Of a stretch of DNA of 64,000 bases, positions 25,772-33,932 are shown piece by piece (within the stretch, counting starts at the first letter, position 1; every line of letters starts with the position of its first letter). The DNA is from Lacrimispora sphenoides (GTDB taxonomy: Bacteria; Bacillota; Clostridia; Lachnospirales; Lachnospiraceae). A model generated the notes under the pieces. The model was not told the origin of the DNA, made no database searches, and worked only from the letters and a program-made list of their open reading frames with translations. The stretch is taken from NCBI RefSeq assembly GCF_900105215.1, contig NZ_FOIP01000001.1, forward strand, positions 3,412,501 through 3,476,500. Reading direction: 5' to 3'. The position numbers were made by a program, and so were the translations under genes.

Positions 25772-26887
25772 ATGGTTTCAATACAAAAAGAAGAACAAAA
25801 GAATGCCTGGCAGACCTTTAAATGCAGCTTACATAAGCAATCTTCATTCTCAATAATTTTTATGATTTTACTCGTTGCTGTCGTTGCAACGGTTGTTATT
25901 TCAGTATCCATTGGTCAAGTATCGATACCCTTTCAGCAATCATTTAAGATATTGATACATCAATTGACTGGGGGCCAAATCGGTGATGAAAGTGAGTTGG
26001 TAAACAGAATGTTTGCAGATATTATCTGGCAAATTCGATTTCCCAGGGTTCTGTTGGCAATGATTGTGGGGGCTGGGCTGGCACTTTGCGGAGTAGTAAT
26101 GCAGGCTTCCGTACAAAACCCTTTGGCTGACCCCTATATCTTAGGAATTTCATCTGGAGGTGCCTTAGGAGCAACCTTCTCAATTATGCTTGGATTTGGG
26201 GCAGGAGGAATGCTCGGAGAGTTCGGGGTTGCGACATGGGCATTTATTGGTGCACTGAGTGCTGCGGCACTTGTATTGGTGCTTGCCAGTATCGGAGGAA
26301 AAACATCTTCTGTCAAGCTGGTTTTAGCTGGAACTGTAATTAATGCTCTATGCAGTGCTTCTTCAAACTTTATCATTTATTTCGCGAAAAACTCGGAGGG
26401 TATACGTTCTGTATCCTTTTGGACAATGGGAAGTCTGGCATCAGCGGAATGGGATACTTTGCCTCTTGTGTCTGCAGTGGTAATAGCAGCAATAATCTTT
26501 TTCCTGTTCCAATCAAGAGTAATGAACACAATGCTAATGGGAGAAGAAACCGCGATCACCTTGGGTGTCAATTTGAATTTTTACAGACGGTTGTACATGG
26601 TGATTTCCTCCGTAGTAACAGGTGTTCTGGTTTCCAGCTGCGGAATTATTGGATTTGTAGGTCTTATCATTCCTCATATTGTACGTAGCATTGTGGGGTC
26701 AGATCATAAGCGGCTAGTCCCGGCGGCGATTCTTTTCGGAGGTTTGTTTATGATGTGGACAGATATTTTTGCCCGAACAGTAATTCCAAATGGAGAAATG
26801 CCGATAGGTATCGTCACTTCACTTTTTGGTGCACCTGTGTTTATGTATATACTGATTAGAAAAAGCTATGGATTCGGAGGAAGATAA
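25772..26887 (+). CDS. FecCD-type ABC permease
   Basis: Permease of 371 residues with about nine to ten hydrophobic helices. FecCD signatures include FPRVLLAMIVGAGLALCGVV, QNPLADPYILGISSGGALGA and IGFVGLIIPHIVRSIVG, the last being the ATPase contact region. It forms the homodimeric channel for the substrate carried by the lipoprotein. It starts two bases after the previous stop and abuts the ATPase gene, so the three form one unit. Confidence 0.92.
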   Translation: MVSIQKEEQKNAWQTFKCSLHKQSSFSIIFMILLVAVVATVVISVSIGQVSIPFQQSFKILIHQLTGGQIGDESELVNRMFADIIWQIRFPRVLLAMIVGAGLALCGVVMQASVQNPLADPYILGISSGGALGATFSIMLGFGAGGMLGEFGVATWAFIGALSAAALVLVLASIGGKTSSVKLVLAGTVINALCSASSNFIIYFAKNSEGIRSVSFWTMGSLASAEWDTLPLVSAVVIAAIIFFLFQSRVMNTMLMGEETAITLGVNLNFYRRLYMVISSVVTGVLVSSCGIIGFVGLIIPHIVRSIVGSDHKRLVPAAILFGGLFMMWTDIFARTVIPNGEMPIGIVTSLFGAPVFMYILIRKSYGFGGR

Positions 26888-27664
26888 TTGAATTTAAAAG
26901 TAGATCACGTATCAGTCACCTTATCGGGTGCAGATATTGTAAAAGACATCAGCATGAAAGTGGATGATAAACAATTTGTTGGAATTATTGGACCAAATGG
27001 GTGTGGAAAATCCACCTTGCTGAAAAGTATTTATAAAGTTATCAAGCCGCAGAAAGGCATTGTCTTTTTAGGAGATAAGGATGTTTTAAAATCATCTGCA
27101 CGTGCTATCTCTGAAGATATGGGGGTGGTAGGCCAATTTAATGAATTGAGCTTTGATTTTACTGTCCGCGAGATGGTGATGATGGGGAGAACACCGCACA
27201 AACATTTCATGGAATCTGACAATATGGAGGATTATAAAATTGCAGCCGATGCGTTAGAAAGAGTTAACCTGGCAAAGTATGCGGACAGAAGCTATTTAAC
27301 ATTATCCGGCGGCGAAAAACAACGGGTAATATTGGCCAGAGCAATTGCTCAAGAGCCGAAATTTCTAATCCTCGATGAGCCGACCAATCATCTGGATATT
27401 AAATATCAGCTTCAGATTCTATCTGTTGTCAAATCATTAAATATTGGTGTTCTTGCAGCCCTCCATGATCTTTCTATGGCATCTGTTTACTGCGACATTC
27501 TTTACGTAGTTAAAGACGGACAGATCATAGCTTCAGGAAATCCAAAAGCAGTGCTGACGAAAAATCTTATCAGGCAGGTTTTTGAAATAGATTGTGAGGT
27601 TTACTCCAATCCGATTACCGGTGATTTAGCAATCGCATACCTGCCCTCTACTAATAGGTGCTAG
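26888..27664 (+). CDS. FecE/BtuD-type ABC ATPase
   Basis: ATPase of 258 residues that energises the importer. Walker A GPNGCGKST at 35-43, Q-loop in VVGQFNE, signature LSGGEKQR, Walker B FLILDEPTNHLD and H-loop ALHDLSMA are all intact. The start is a TTG at 26888 directly after the permease stop, with GGAGGAAG six bases before it; no ATG fits. TTG may tune its dose relative to the permease. Confidence 0.92.
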   Translation: MNLKVDHVSVTLSGADIVKDISMKVDDKQFVGIIGPNGCGKSTLLKSIYKVIKPQKGIVFLGDKDVLKSSARAISEDMGVVGQFNELSFDFTVREMVMMGRTPHKHFMESDNMEDYKIAADALERVNLAKYADRSYLTLSGGEKQRVILARAIAQEPKFLILDEPTNHLDIKYQLQILSVVKSLNIGVLAALHDLSMASVYCDILYVVKDGQIIASGNPKAVLTKNLIRQVFEIDCEVYSNPITGDLAIAYLPSTNRC

Positions 27665-27677
27665 GAGGGAATTAAAG

Positions 27678-29003
27678 ATGGAAATTGATATGACCAAAGG
27701 AAATCCATCACGGATTATTCTAAAATTTTTCATTCCGTTATTTATCGGAGATTTACTTCAACAATTTTACAGTATTATTGATGCAATTGTAATAGGGAAA
27801 TTTGTAGGCACAGATGCATTTGCAGCAGTTGGTTCTTCAAGTGCTGTAACCGTGTTTATAACATCTATTTTGCTGGGACTTGCTATGGGTGCTTCGGCAA
27901 TTTTTTCTCAGCTCTATGGAGGCGGGCAGTATGATGAACTGAAAAAAACGATTTCCACAGCCTTAATTTTTCTGTTTAGTGTAAGCGTATTGATTACGGT
28001 TGTAACATCAATTTTTTTACCACAGATTATCGCCCTTTATCAAATGCCAGAGAAGACAGCCGTCTATGCTGCAGATTATTTAAAATATGTTTTTTATGGT
28101 TTTATTTTTATCGGTATGTATAACGCATTCGCTTTTCTATTACGGTCATTTGGAGATTCAAAAACTCCATTATATTTTTTAATTGCCTCTTGTATATCAA
28201 ATCTCATTTTAGATTTGATCTTTGTAGTGGTGTTTCACATGGGGACCGCAGGTGCAGCGATTGCCACGCTTCTTACACAGGGTTTCGCTGCTATAGGCTG
28301 CGGTATTTATACAATAAAACGAATGCAATTTCTGAATTTCAAGCGGGAGGACTTAATTTTCAGCAAGTCTGCATTTAATAAGATCGCTACTTTTTCCGTC
28401 TTGACAGCGCTGCAACAGTCAATTTCCAGCTTCGGAATGATGCTAATTCAGGGATTGGTTAATACCTTTGGTTCAACGGTTATGGCTGCATTTGCAGCTT
28501 GCTCTAAAATCGACTCTGTCGCCAATGCCCCTTTGCAAGATCTGGGTAATTCTTTTTCTACATATACTGCACAGAATGAAGGTGCTGGAGAAACAAAAAG
28601 AATCCGGGAGGGGTTTCATGCAACTTCAAGGATTATTATAATCCTGTCGGCAGTAATCAGCATTGTCGCATTTATCTTTGCCCCAAACTTGATCACTCTT
28701 TTCGTAAACAAAAATGCAACAGAGGTAATCGCTGTCGGTGTTGGCTATCTTAGAATTGTTTCCATATTTTATGTATTGCTTGGCTTTATTGTTATGTTTT
28801 ATGGATTTTTCAGGGGCCTTGGAGCCATTAAAATATCAATTTTGATGACCATGGTATCACAGGGATTGAGAGTATTGCTGGCCTATTCATTAGCACCTGT
28901 CAGGGGCTTTTCGGGTGTTTGCTGGGCGATTGTTGCAGGATGGTTTTTGTCAGATTTATTAGGTTTTTATATGTACAAGAAAGTCATGCTGCAAAAAGGC
29001 TAG
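27678..29003 (+). CDS. MATE-family efflux transporter
   Basis: Membrane protein of 441 residues with about twelve helices in two MATE repeats (DMTKGNPSRIILKFFIPLFI at the start, GDLLQQFYSIIDAIVIGKFV after it). MATE proteins export drugs, flavins or metal chelators by Na+/H+ antiport. It is 13 bases after the importer ATPase with its own TAGGAGGG. Placement in an importer operon suggests export of the apo-siderophore or removal of a by-product; this is inference. Confidence 0.9.
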   Translation: MEIDMTKGNPSRIILKFFIPLFIGDLLQQFYSIIDAIVIGKFVGTDAFAAVGSSSAVTVFITSILLGLAMGASAIFSQLYGGGQYDELKKTISTALIFLFSVSVLITVVTSIFLPQIIALYQMPEKTAVYAADYLKYVFYGFIFIGMYNAFAFLLRSFGDSKTPLYFLIASCISNLILDLIFVVVFHMGTAGAAIATLLTQGFAAIGCGIYTIKRMQFLNFKREDLIFSKSAFNKIATFSVLTALQQSISSFGMMLIQGLVNTFGSTVMAAFAACSKIDSVANAPLQDLGNSFSTYTAQNEGAGETKRIREGFHATSRIIIILSAVISIVAFIFAPNLITLFVNKNATEVIAVGVGYLRIVSIFYVLLGFIVMFYGFFRGLGAIKISILMTMVSQGLRVLLAYSLAPVRGFSGVCWAIVAGWFLSDLLGFYMYKKVMLQKG

Positions 29004-29196
29004 TTAGTTTAATCAATGATCTTTAGAAAATAGATGAAAGGTATACCCGTAAAATAAGAAAACATGAGTTTAGAGTGGGAAGGGCATGAAATTTTACATT
29101 TATCTATGTAGCAACATGTAATACGGAAGGAGAATGCAGGAAAATATTTGATAAGGTTAAAGATTTGCTAAAACTTTAAAGCGTTTCTTTTAAAAA

Positions 29197-29265
29197 ATGT
29201 AAAATTCTCTTGACATTTTTACATATGAATAGTATTCTGTAAATGTAAAATACTTTTGACATTTT
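29197..29265 (+). promoter_or_regulatory. Promoter with two near-identical operator repeats
   Basis: TTGACA (29210-29215), 17 bases, TATTCT (29233-29238). The motif TGTAAAATTCTCTTGACA (29198-29215) recurs as TGTAAAATACTTTTGACA (29244-29261), 46 bases on, and each is an imperfect palindrome TGTnAAA/TTTnACA. The first covers the -35, the second lies just before the ribosome binding site. They are likely sites for the XRE repressor encoded downstream. Confidence 0.6.
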
Positions 29266-29275
29266 GGAGGCTTTT

Positions 29276-29572
29276 ATGAGAAAGATGGATGAGATGGAAT
29301 TAAAGATAAACCAGAAAGGAATTAAATGGAGTTGGGCCTTTTTGGTTTTTTCCCTCGTTATATGGGGGGGATTTAACTATGTTAAAAGTCAACAGACATC
29401 ACTTCCGTTTATCCTGTTCGGGCTACAGTTTCTGGTTTACTTTTTTGTAACGGGCATTGAAAAGATAAAAGTTGACGACAAAAGTGGTATAAAACAAATT
29501 CTAATTTCTTTAGGTGTGATAATTCTACTTATTTTCTTTGGCGCAATCCTGTATTTTACTATTGGTCGTTGA
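29276..29572 (+). CDS. Small three-helix membrane protein next to XRE regulator
   Basis: Protein of 98 residues with a charged N-terminus and three hydrophobic segments (about 22-40, 45-62 and 75-95). I do not recognise a named family with certainty; proteins of this size paired with a short XRE regulator are common in Firmicutes and the partner is often a DUF2178-like or similar membrane protein. GGAGG at 29266-29270 sets the ATG at 29276. The regulator gene follows within six bases. Confidence 0.65.
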   Translation: MRKMDEMELKINQKGIKWSWAFLVFSLVIWGGFNYVKSQQTSLPFILFGLQFLVYFFVTGIEKIKVDDKSGIKQILISLGVIILLIFFGAILYFTIGR

Positions 29573-29577
29573 GAATT

Positions 29578-29781
29578 ATGAAAAATATCATACGAGAATT
29601 ACGTAAAGAAAAAAAATATAGACAGGAAGACTTGGCTACGGCGTTAGGTGTCACACGACAAACTATAAATGCAATTGAAAACGACAAATATGACCCTACT
29701 CTGCTATTAGCCTTTAAGCTGGCAAATATACTGGGAACGACGGTGGATGAGCTTTTTGAACCTGACTCAACCACACTTTAA
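29578..29781 (+). CDS. XRE-family HTH regulator (short)
   Basis: DNA-binding protein of 67 residues, essentially one helix-turn-helix: ELRKEKKYRQEDLATALGVT, then RQTINAIENDKYDPTLLLAF. These YgzD-type regulators usually control their own operon with a membrane partner. The promoter has two matching palindromic sites. An in-frame TTG nine bases upstream overlaps the previous gene; the ATG is preferred. Confidence 0.88.
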   Translation: MKNIIRELRKEKKYRQEDLATALGVTRQTINAIENDKYDPTLLLAFKLANILGTTVDELFEPDSTTL

Positions 29782-29861
29782 TGAAAACTGCACGGCAGTA
29801 TATTAAAGAAAGCGTAGAAGTTATTAAATCGGGAGATCAGAATTTAGAGGTAAAAGTTTGA
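29781..29861 (+). CDS. 26-residue ORF overlapping XRE gene
   Basis: ATG at 29781 shares its A with the XRE stop (TAATG), and its stop overlaps the TTG of the next gene. It encodes MKTARQYIKESVEVIKSGDQ plus six residues, an amphipathic peptide. It could be a coupled small protein or the decayed start of a longer gene. Low confidence. Confidence 0.3.
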   Translation: MKTARQYIKESVEVIKSGDQNLEVKV

Positions 29862-30043
29862 GTAAAAAAGATGATAATGAAAAAAATTATATAGTACTGG
29901 GAATGTGTTTTGGTATGATGGTGGGTGCAGTAGCAATGTGTTTTAGCATTATATTTGGACATTTTATTTTTGGAGTGATGTGTTTAGGTTTCGGGTATAT
30001 GGTAGGAATGTTAGTTGGCATGTGTATAAAAAAGAAAAATTAA
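29858..30043 (+). CDS. Small glycine/methionine-rich membrane protein
   Basis: Protein of 61 residues: charged N-terminus, then two hydrophobic segments full of Gly, Met and Cys (GMCFGMMVGAVAMCFSIIFG and CLGFGYMVGMLVGMC), ending in KKKN. Start is TTG at 29858 after AGAGGTAAAAG. No known family recognised. It is probably the last gene of the XRE operon. Confidence 0.5.
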   Translation: MSKKDDNEKNYIVLGMCFGMMVGAVAMCFSIIFGHFIFGVMCLGFGYMVGMLVGMCIKKKN

Positions 30044-30128
30044 AATTGTTTTCTTTCCGGGAACATTGACAAATGTAGATTGCTAGGTATTATTTGTAAT
30101 TTATGAAAAATAAAGAGGTAATGATAAA

Positions 30129-30527
30129 ATGGAAAGTTTTAATATTTTAATAAATTTAGAAATTAAAAATCATGAGGTTCCTGAACTTCGAGAAGCCGTA
30201 GGCTGGGAACGTAGAGATGCAGACTATCCCTCTTTATTTGAGCATTGTTTGTTTTGGGCAGGTTTACGGGATAAGAATAATAGTCTGATTGCATTTGGAT
30301 GTATGGTAGGCCCAGGTATAGAACACGGATATCTTGAGGATATTATCGTTCATCCAAGTTACCAAGGAAAAGGTATTGGTAATGCACTTGTGAAAAAGTT
30401 GCTACAAGTAGCAGAAGTAAAAGAAATTTCAATTGTAACAGTAACATTTGAAGAAGCCAACTGCAACTTTTATGAAGAGTGCGGTTTTACTTCATGTCTT
30501 GGAGGCGTTTGGAGAAGAAATGAGTGA
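30129..30527 (+). CDS. GNAT-family N-acetyltransferase
   Basis: Acetyltransferase of 132 residues. The acetyl-CoA loop is HPSYQGKGIGNALV, preceded by the beta strand LEDIIVHP, and it ends with NFYEECGFTSC, all typical of GNAT motif A/B. Substrate unknown. GAGGTA precedes the ATG by ten bases. It seems to be a single gene. Confidence 0.85.
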   Translation: MESFNILINLEIKNHEVPELREAVGWERRDADYPSLFEHCLFWAGLRDKNNSLIAFGCMVGPGIEHGYLEDIIVHPSYQGKGIGNALVKKLLQVAEVKEISIVTVTFEEANCNFYEECGFTSCLGGVWRRNE

Positions 30528-30675
30528 GCGAATATTCTTAAAAAGCGAATTTTAGCCTAGAATGATTTCGTTTAGTACGGGGTTATTGTTGACTAAGAAG
30601 AAAGAAGAATAAATAAGAGAAGAATGTATGCTTGTTGCAACGTGTTGATTAGTAAATAGAATAGAAATCAGAAAA

Positions 30676-30703
30676 AGACGTGAGTGAAAGTGAGCTCACG
30701 TCT
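30676..30703 (+). terminator. Hairpin, probable terminator
   Basis: AGACGTGAG (30676-30684) pairs perfectly with CTCACGTCT (30695-30703); ATCCTTATTT follows. The rest of 30528-30852, between the GNAT gene and the convergent rsmH-like gene, shows no gene. Confidence 0.55.
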
Positions 30704-30852
30704 ATCCTTATTTAGAAAAGAGAATTAAGTGAAAAAACTTAAACTAATAGTGATTTTTCGCAGATCATTTTAGCCATTAGGTTACCAGAAAGTAAACCGG
30801 CTAAATAATCTGCTTCAAGCCCGATTATGTCCCCTTGGCTTATCTGTTCGTA

Positions 30853-31902
30853 TTAAGCTTTAATAGCCCAACGCAATTTAGCGCATCGGGCGCGGCCATT
30901 GGAATTGCATTCGGCTGCCGATGGCCGAATAGCATCAGGAGCAATTTCTCTATAGATCCCTTCACGATAGAGGCGTTTAAATGATTTTTTAACAAGGCGG
31001 TCTTCGCCAGAATGAAAGGTAAGGATCGCAACACGCCCGCCCACAGCCATCGCATCAGGAAGTTTTTCTAAAAATGTATATAACACTTCAAATTCATTAT
31101 TGACATCAATTCGCAGCGCCTGAAAGCATCTTTGACAGGATTTTTTTATTTCTTCGTTTCTATCCTTTTCCGGAATGAAATTCAATGCATCTTTGATGAT
31201 TTGTTGAAGCTGACTAGTTGTTATAATTTCTTCTCCTTTTTTTATTGCAGTAACAATGGCACGAGAGATTTCAGCAGAATGTGGCTCATCCGCGTTTTCT
31301 AACAGCATTCCATTTAATTCGTCTTGTGAAATGGTTTTAAGGCGGTCCGCTGCAGAGATACCTTTCGATGGATTTAGCCGTAGGTCCAGCGGCCCCTCTG
31401 TTTTAAAAGAAAATCCTCTTTCAGGATTGTCTATTTGCATGGAAGAAACGCCCAAATCTGCCAATATAAAATCCAATGGTCCTGATTCGGAAGTAATCTG
31501 ATCTATATTGGAGAAGTTTGTTTGCCTGACCGTTAAAATTTCCGGGCCAAAACCTAAGTGTTCCAAACGCTCCCTGGTTTTAGGTAATTCAATAGGATCT
31601 ACATCAGTAGCATACAAATGCCCCTTTGAATCTAAGCATTTAAGCATCTCTAAAGTATGTCCGCCATAACCTAAAGTTGCATCTAATCCAGTTTGGCCAG
31701 GGGCGATTTGTAAAATTTCTAATATTTCTTTTACACAAATGGAGCGATGCATTCCAGCAGGAGTATTTCCCTTTTGAATGACCTTTGCCACAGCATCAGC
31801 ATATAATTCTGGTTGCAGTTCCTTATATTTATCTTTAAAAGATCTTGGGTGAGTGCCTTTATATCTTGGGCGACGCTGATGTTTTTGCTTTTGATTATCC
31901 AT
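30853..31902 (-). CDS. RsmH-type 16S rRNA cytosine methyltransferase, paralogue
   Basis: Protein of 349 residues homologous to RsmH (MraW), which N4-methylates C1402 of 16S rRNA using SAM. Visible motifs are DATLGYGGHTLEML (SAM loop), YATDVDPIEL, FILADLGVSSMQID and AILTFHSGEDRLVK. It carries a basic N-terminal extension of about 45 residues. It is outside the cell-division cluster where the housekeeping rsmH normally lies, and faces away from a DbpA-type helicase, so it may be a second copy with a related target. AAGGTGG sets the ATG at 31902 rather than the GTG twelve bases earlier. Confidence 0.85.
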   Translation of the reverse strand: MDNQKQKHQRRPRYKGTHPRSFKDKYKELQPELYADAVAKVIQKGNTPAGMHRSICVKEILEILQIAPGQTGLDATLGYGGHTLEMLKCLDSKGHLYATDVDPIELPKTRERLEHLGFGPEILTVRQTNFSNIDQITSESGPLDFILADLGVSSMQIDNPERGFSFKTEGPLDLRLNPSKGISAADRLKTISQDELNGMLLENADEPHSAEISRAIVTAIKKGEEIITTSQLQQIIKDALNFIPEKDRNEEIKKSCQRCFQALRIDVNNEFEVLYTFLEKLPDAMAVGGRVAILTFHSGEDRLVKKSFKRLYREGIYREIAPDAIRPSAAECNSNGRARCAKLRWAIKA

Positions 31903-32089
31903 TTTTGTTACCACCTTTTTAAATATCTATTTTTTATCTATGATCCAAAGCGTCCGGGAAGCGAACCGCTTTAAATATTCTTACACATTACATGATATCA
32001 AATGCATGTCATAATAGCAAATGCATAATATATGAATCTGTAGGAAAAATCAAGCCTACCTCGGATGGAAGTTAATAAAACAGTAGTTA

Positions 32090-32118
32090 TTGCATTGAAC
32101 GGTATTCTCATGTAAAAT
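32090..32118 (+). promoter_or_regulatory. Promoter of helicase gene
   Basis: TTGCAT (32090-32095), 17 bases, TAAAAT (32113-32118). Confidence 0.5.
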
Positions 32119-32164
32119 GGGTTAGCACGTAACTTACCCAAGATTGAGGAAAGAAAGGCTAGAT

Positions 32165-33616
32165 ATGGATGTTAGAAAGTTTCATAATTATATAATCAGT
32201 GAGGATATTGTAAAGGCGCTTAATGGTCTGGAGTATGATATACCTACGGAAGTTCAGGCTAGAGTCATTCCAGCCGCTTTGGAAAAAAATGATCTAATCG
32301 TCAAAGCCCAGACAGGCAGCGGTAAGACTGCCGCATACGTAATTCCGATATGTGAATTTATTGAATGGCTGGAAAATAAACCGCAAGCGCTTATTTTGAC
32401 TCCAACAAGGGAGCTTGCTGTTCAAGTAAAAGAGGATTTTACTAATATAGGCAGATTTAAACGAATAAAAGCAGCAGCAATCTACGGAGGTCACCAGTTT
32501 TCTATTGAGAAAGCCGATTTGAAGCAAAAAACACATGTAGTTGTTGGCACACCAGGGCGTGTCATGGATCATATTAAGAAAGGTACGTTACCTTTAAATA
32601 AGATTAACTGCTTAGTCATTGATGAAGCTGACCGAATGCTGGATATGGGATTTATTGAACAGGTAGAAGAAATTATGAAAGAACTGCCCGAAGAACGGAT
32701 GACAATGTTGTATTCTGCTACTATGTCCGATGAAGTAAAAAATTTATCATCAAATTATATGAGAGATCCTATCAATATAGATGTCAGCGAGGAAGGTATC
32801 GTGACGGCTGATATTAATCATGTTCTTTATATTACGGATGAAGAAGAAAAATTTGACTTACTGACCGATGTTATGATTATTGAAAATCCGGATAGCTGTA
32901 TCATCTTTTGCAGTACAAAGGACCGAGTGGATATGGTTTGTGATCGTCTGAATGATTTAGGATATCCCTGTAATAAAATGCATGGCGGCATGGAACAAGA
33001 CGATCGATTATCTGCAATCAAGCGTTTTAAAAGGGGAGAGTACCGATATTTAATAGCTACAGATGTAGCAGCAAGAGGGATAGATATAGAGAATATTTCT
33101 CTGGTTATTAACTATGACATCCCATTGGATGAAGAAAACTATGTTCATCGCACAGGAAGAACAGGGCGTGCAGGGCGAAAAGGAAAAGCCATCTCATTTG
33201 TTGTTCCGACTCAAACCAGATATCTGCACGAAATCGAAAATCTTATCGGGTTTATAATTCAGGAAAAAACGAAACCTTCCAAAGAGGAAGTATCCAATCA
33301 AAAACCTTCCTTTGATGATAAAATGAATACGGCCCCTAAGATTAAAAAGATGAAAAGTGATCAATTAAATAAGGATATAATGAAATTACGTTTCAACGGT
33401 GGAAAGAAAAAGAAACTCAGAGCAACTAATTTTGTCGGAGTCATATCCAATCTGGAAGGTGTGAAGGCAGAAGATATCGGAATAATAACCATACAAGATA
33501 CCCTTACCTATATAGAAATATTAAACGGGAAAGGCCCATTGGTACTGGAAGCAATGAAAAATACAATGATTTGCGGTAAACAATTGAAGGTGACGAAGGC
33601 AGTGGATAAAATATAA
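32165..33616 (+). CDS. dbpA: DEAD-box RNA helicase, DbpA/YxiN type
   Basis: Helicase of 483 residues. Core motifs in order: AQTGSGKT (I), PTRELA (Ia), GTPGR, DEAD as [10 protein letters not shown] (II), SAT (III), and HRTGRTGR (VI). The last 75 residues form a DbpA-type RNA-binding domain ([19 protein letters not shown] then [15 protein letters not shown]), which in relatives binds hairpin 92 of 23S rRNA. So a role in large-subunit assembly is expected. The ATG at 32165 follows GAAAGG. It is divergent from the RsmH paralogue; both act on ribosomes. Confidence 0.92.
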   Translation: MDVRKFHNYIISEDIVKALNGLEYDIPTEVQARVIPAALEKNDLIVKAQTGSGKTAAYVIPICEFIEWLENKPQALILTPTRELAVQVKEDFTNIGRFKRIKAAAIYGGHQFSIEKADLKQKTHVVVGTPGRVMDHIKKGTLPLNKINCLVIDEADRMLDMGFIEQVEEIMKELPEERMTMLYSATMSDEVKNLSSNYMRDPINIDVSEEGIVTADINHVLYITDEEEKFDLLTDVMIIENPDSCIIFCSTKDRVDMVCDRLNDLGYPCNKMHGGMEQDDRLSAIKRFKRGEYRYLIATDVAARGIDIENISLVINYDIPLDEENYVHRTGRTGRAGRKGKAISFVVPTQTRYLHEIENLIGFIIQEKTKPSKEEVSNQKPSFDDKMNTAPKIKKMKSDQLNKDIMKLRFNGGKKKKLRATNFVGVISNLEGVKAEDIGIITIQDTLTYIEILNGKGPLVLEAMKNTMICGKQLKVTKAVDKI

Positions 33617-33696
33617 AATGCTGCATTATGGAAAGAAATTTTGAGATGCCAGCTGGACTGAGCCCACTGTCCAGGTTTCAGTTCGTGTGAACCTCA

Positions 33697-33730
33697 GAGA
33701 TTGACTGATTAATTGGTCAATCTCTTTTCT
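33697..33730 (+). terminator. Intrinsic terminator of dbpA
   Basis: GAGATTGAC (33697-33705) pairs with GTCAATCTC (33716-33724), then TTTTCTATTTT. The remaining bases up to 33932 are AT-rich; I could not assign a clear promoter. Confidence 0.8.
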
Positions 33731-33932
33731 ATTTTAGGCTTGATCACAGGAAAAATGGATTTATTGTCTTATACTTTTCATGTCCACATTTACATAAATT
33801 CCTATGAATTTCAGAAAATTAACATAAAAATTCGTCCAATTGCATAGAAAACTGCACAGAACCAATTCCTTTAGAATAAACTGAATTGAGAATGAAAATG
33901 CGTTGCAAATCGAGCAGCTTGCAGGAGTTTAT

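Noticed and set aside
33731..33932. Sporulation sigma (SigE/SigK) promoter for the Cys-Pro protein.
   Set aside because: CATA-like boxes exist, but spacing and -35 did not fit well enough to claim.
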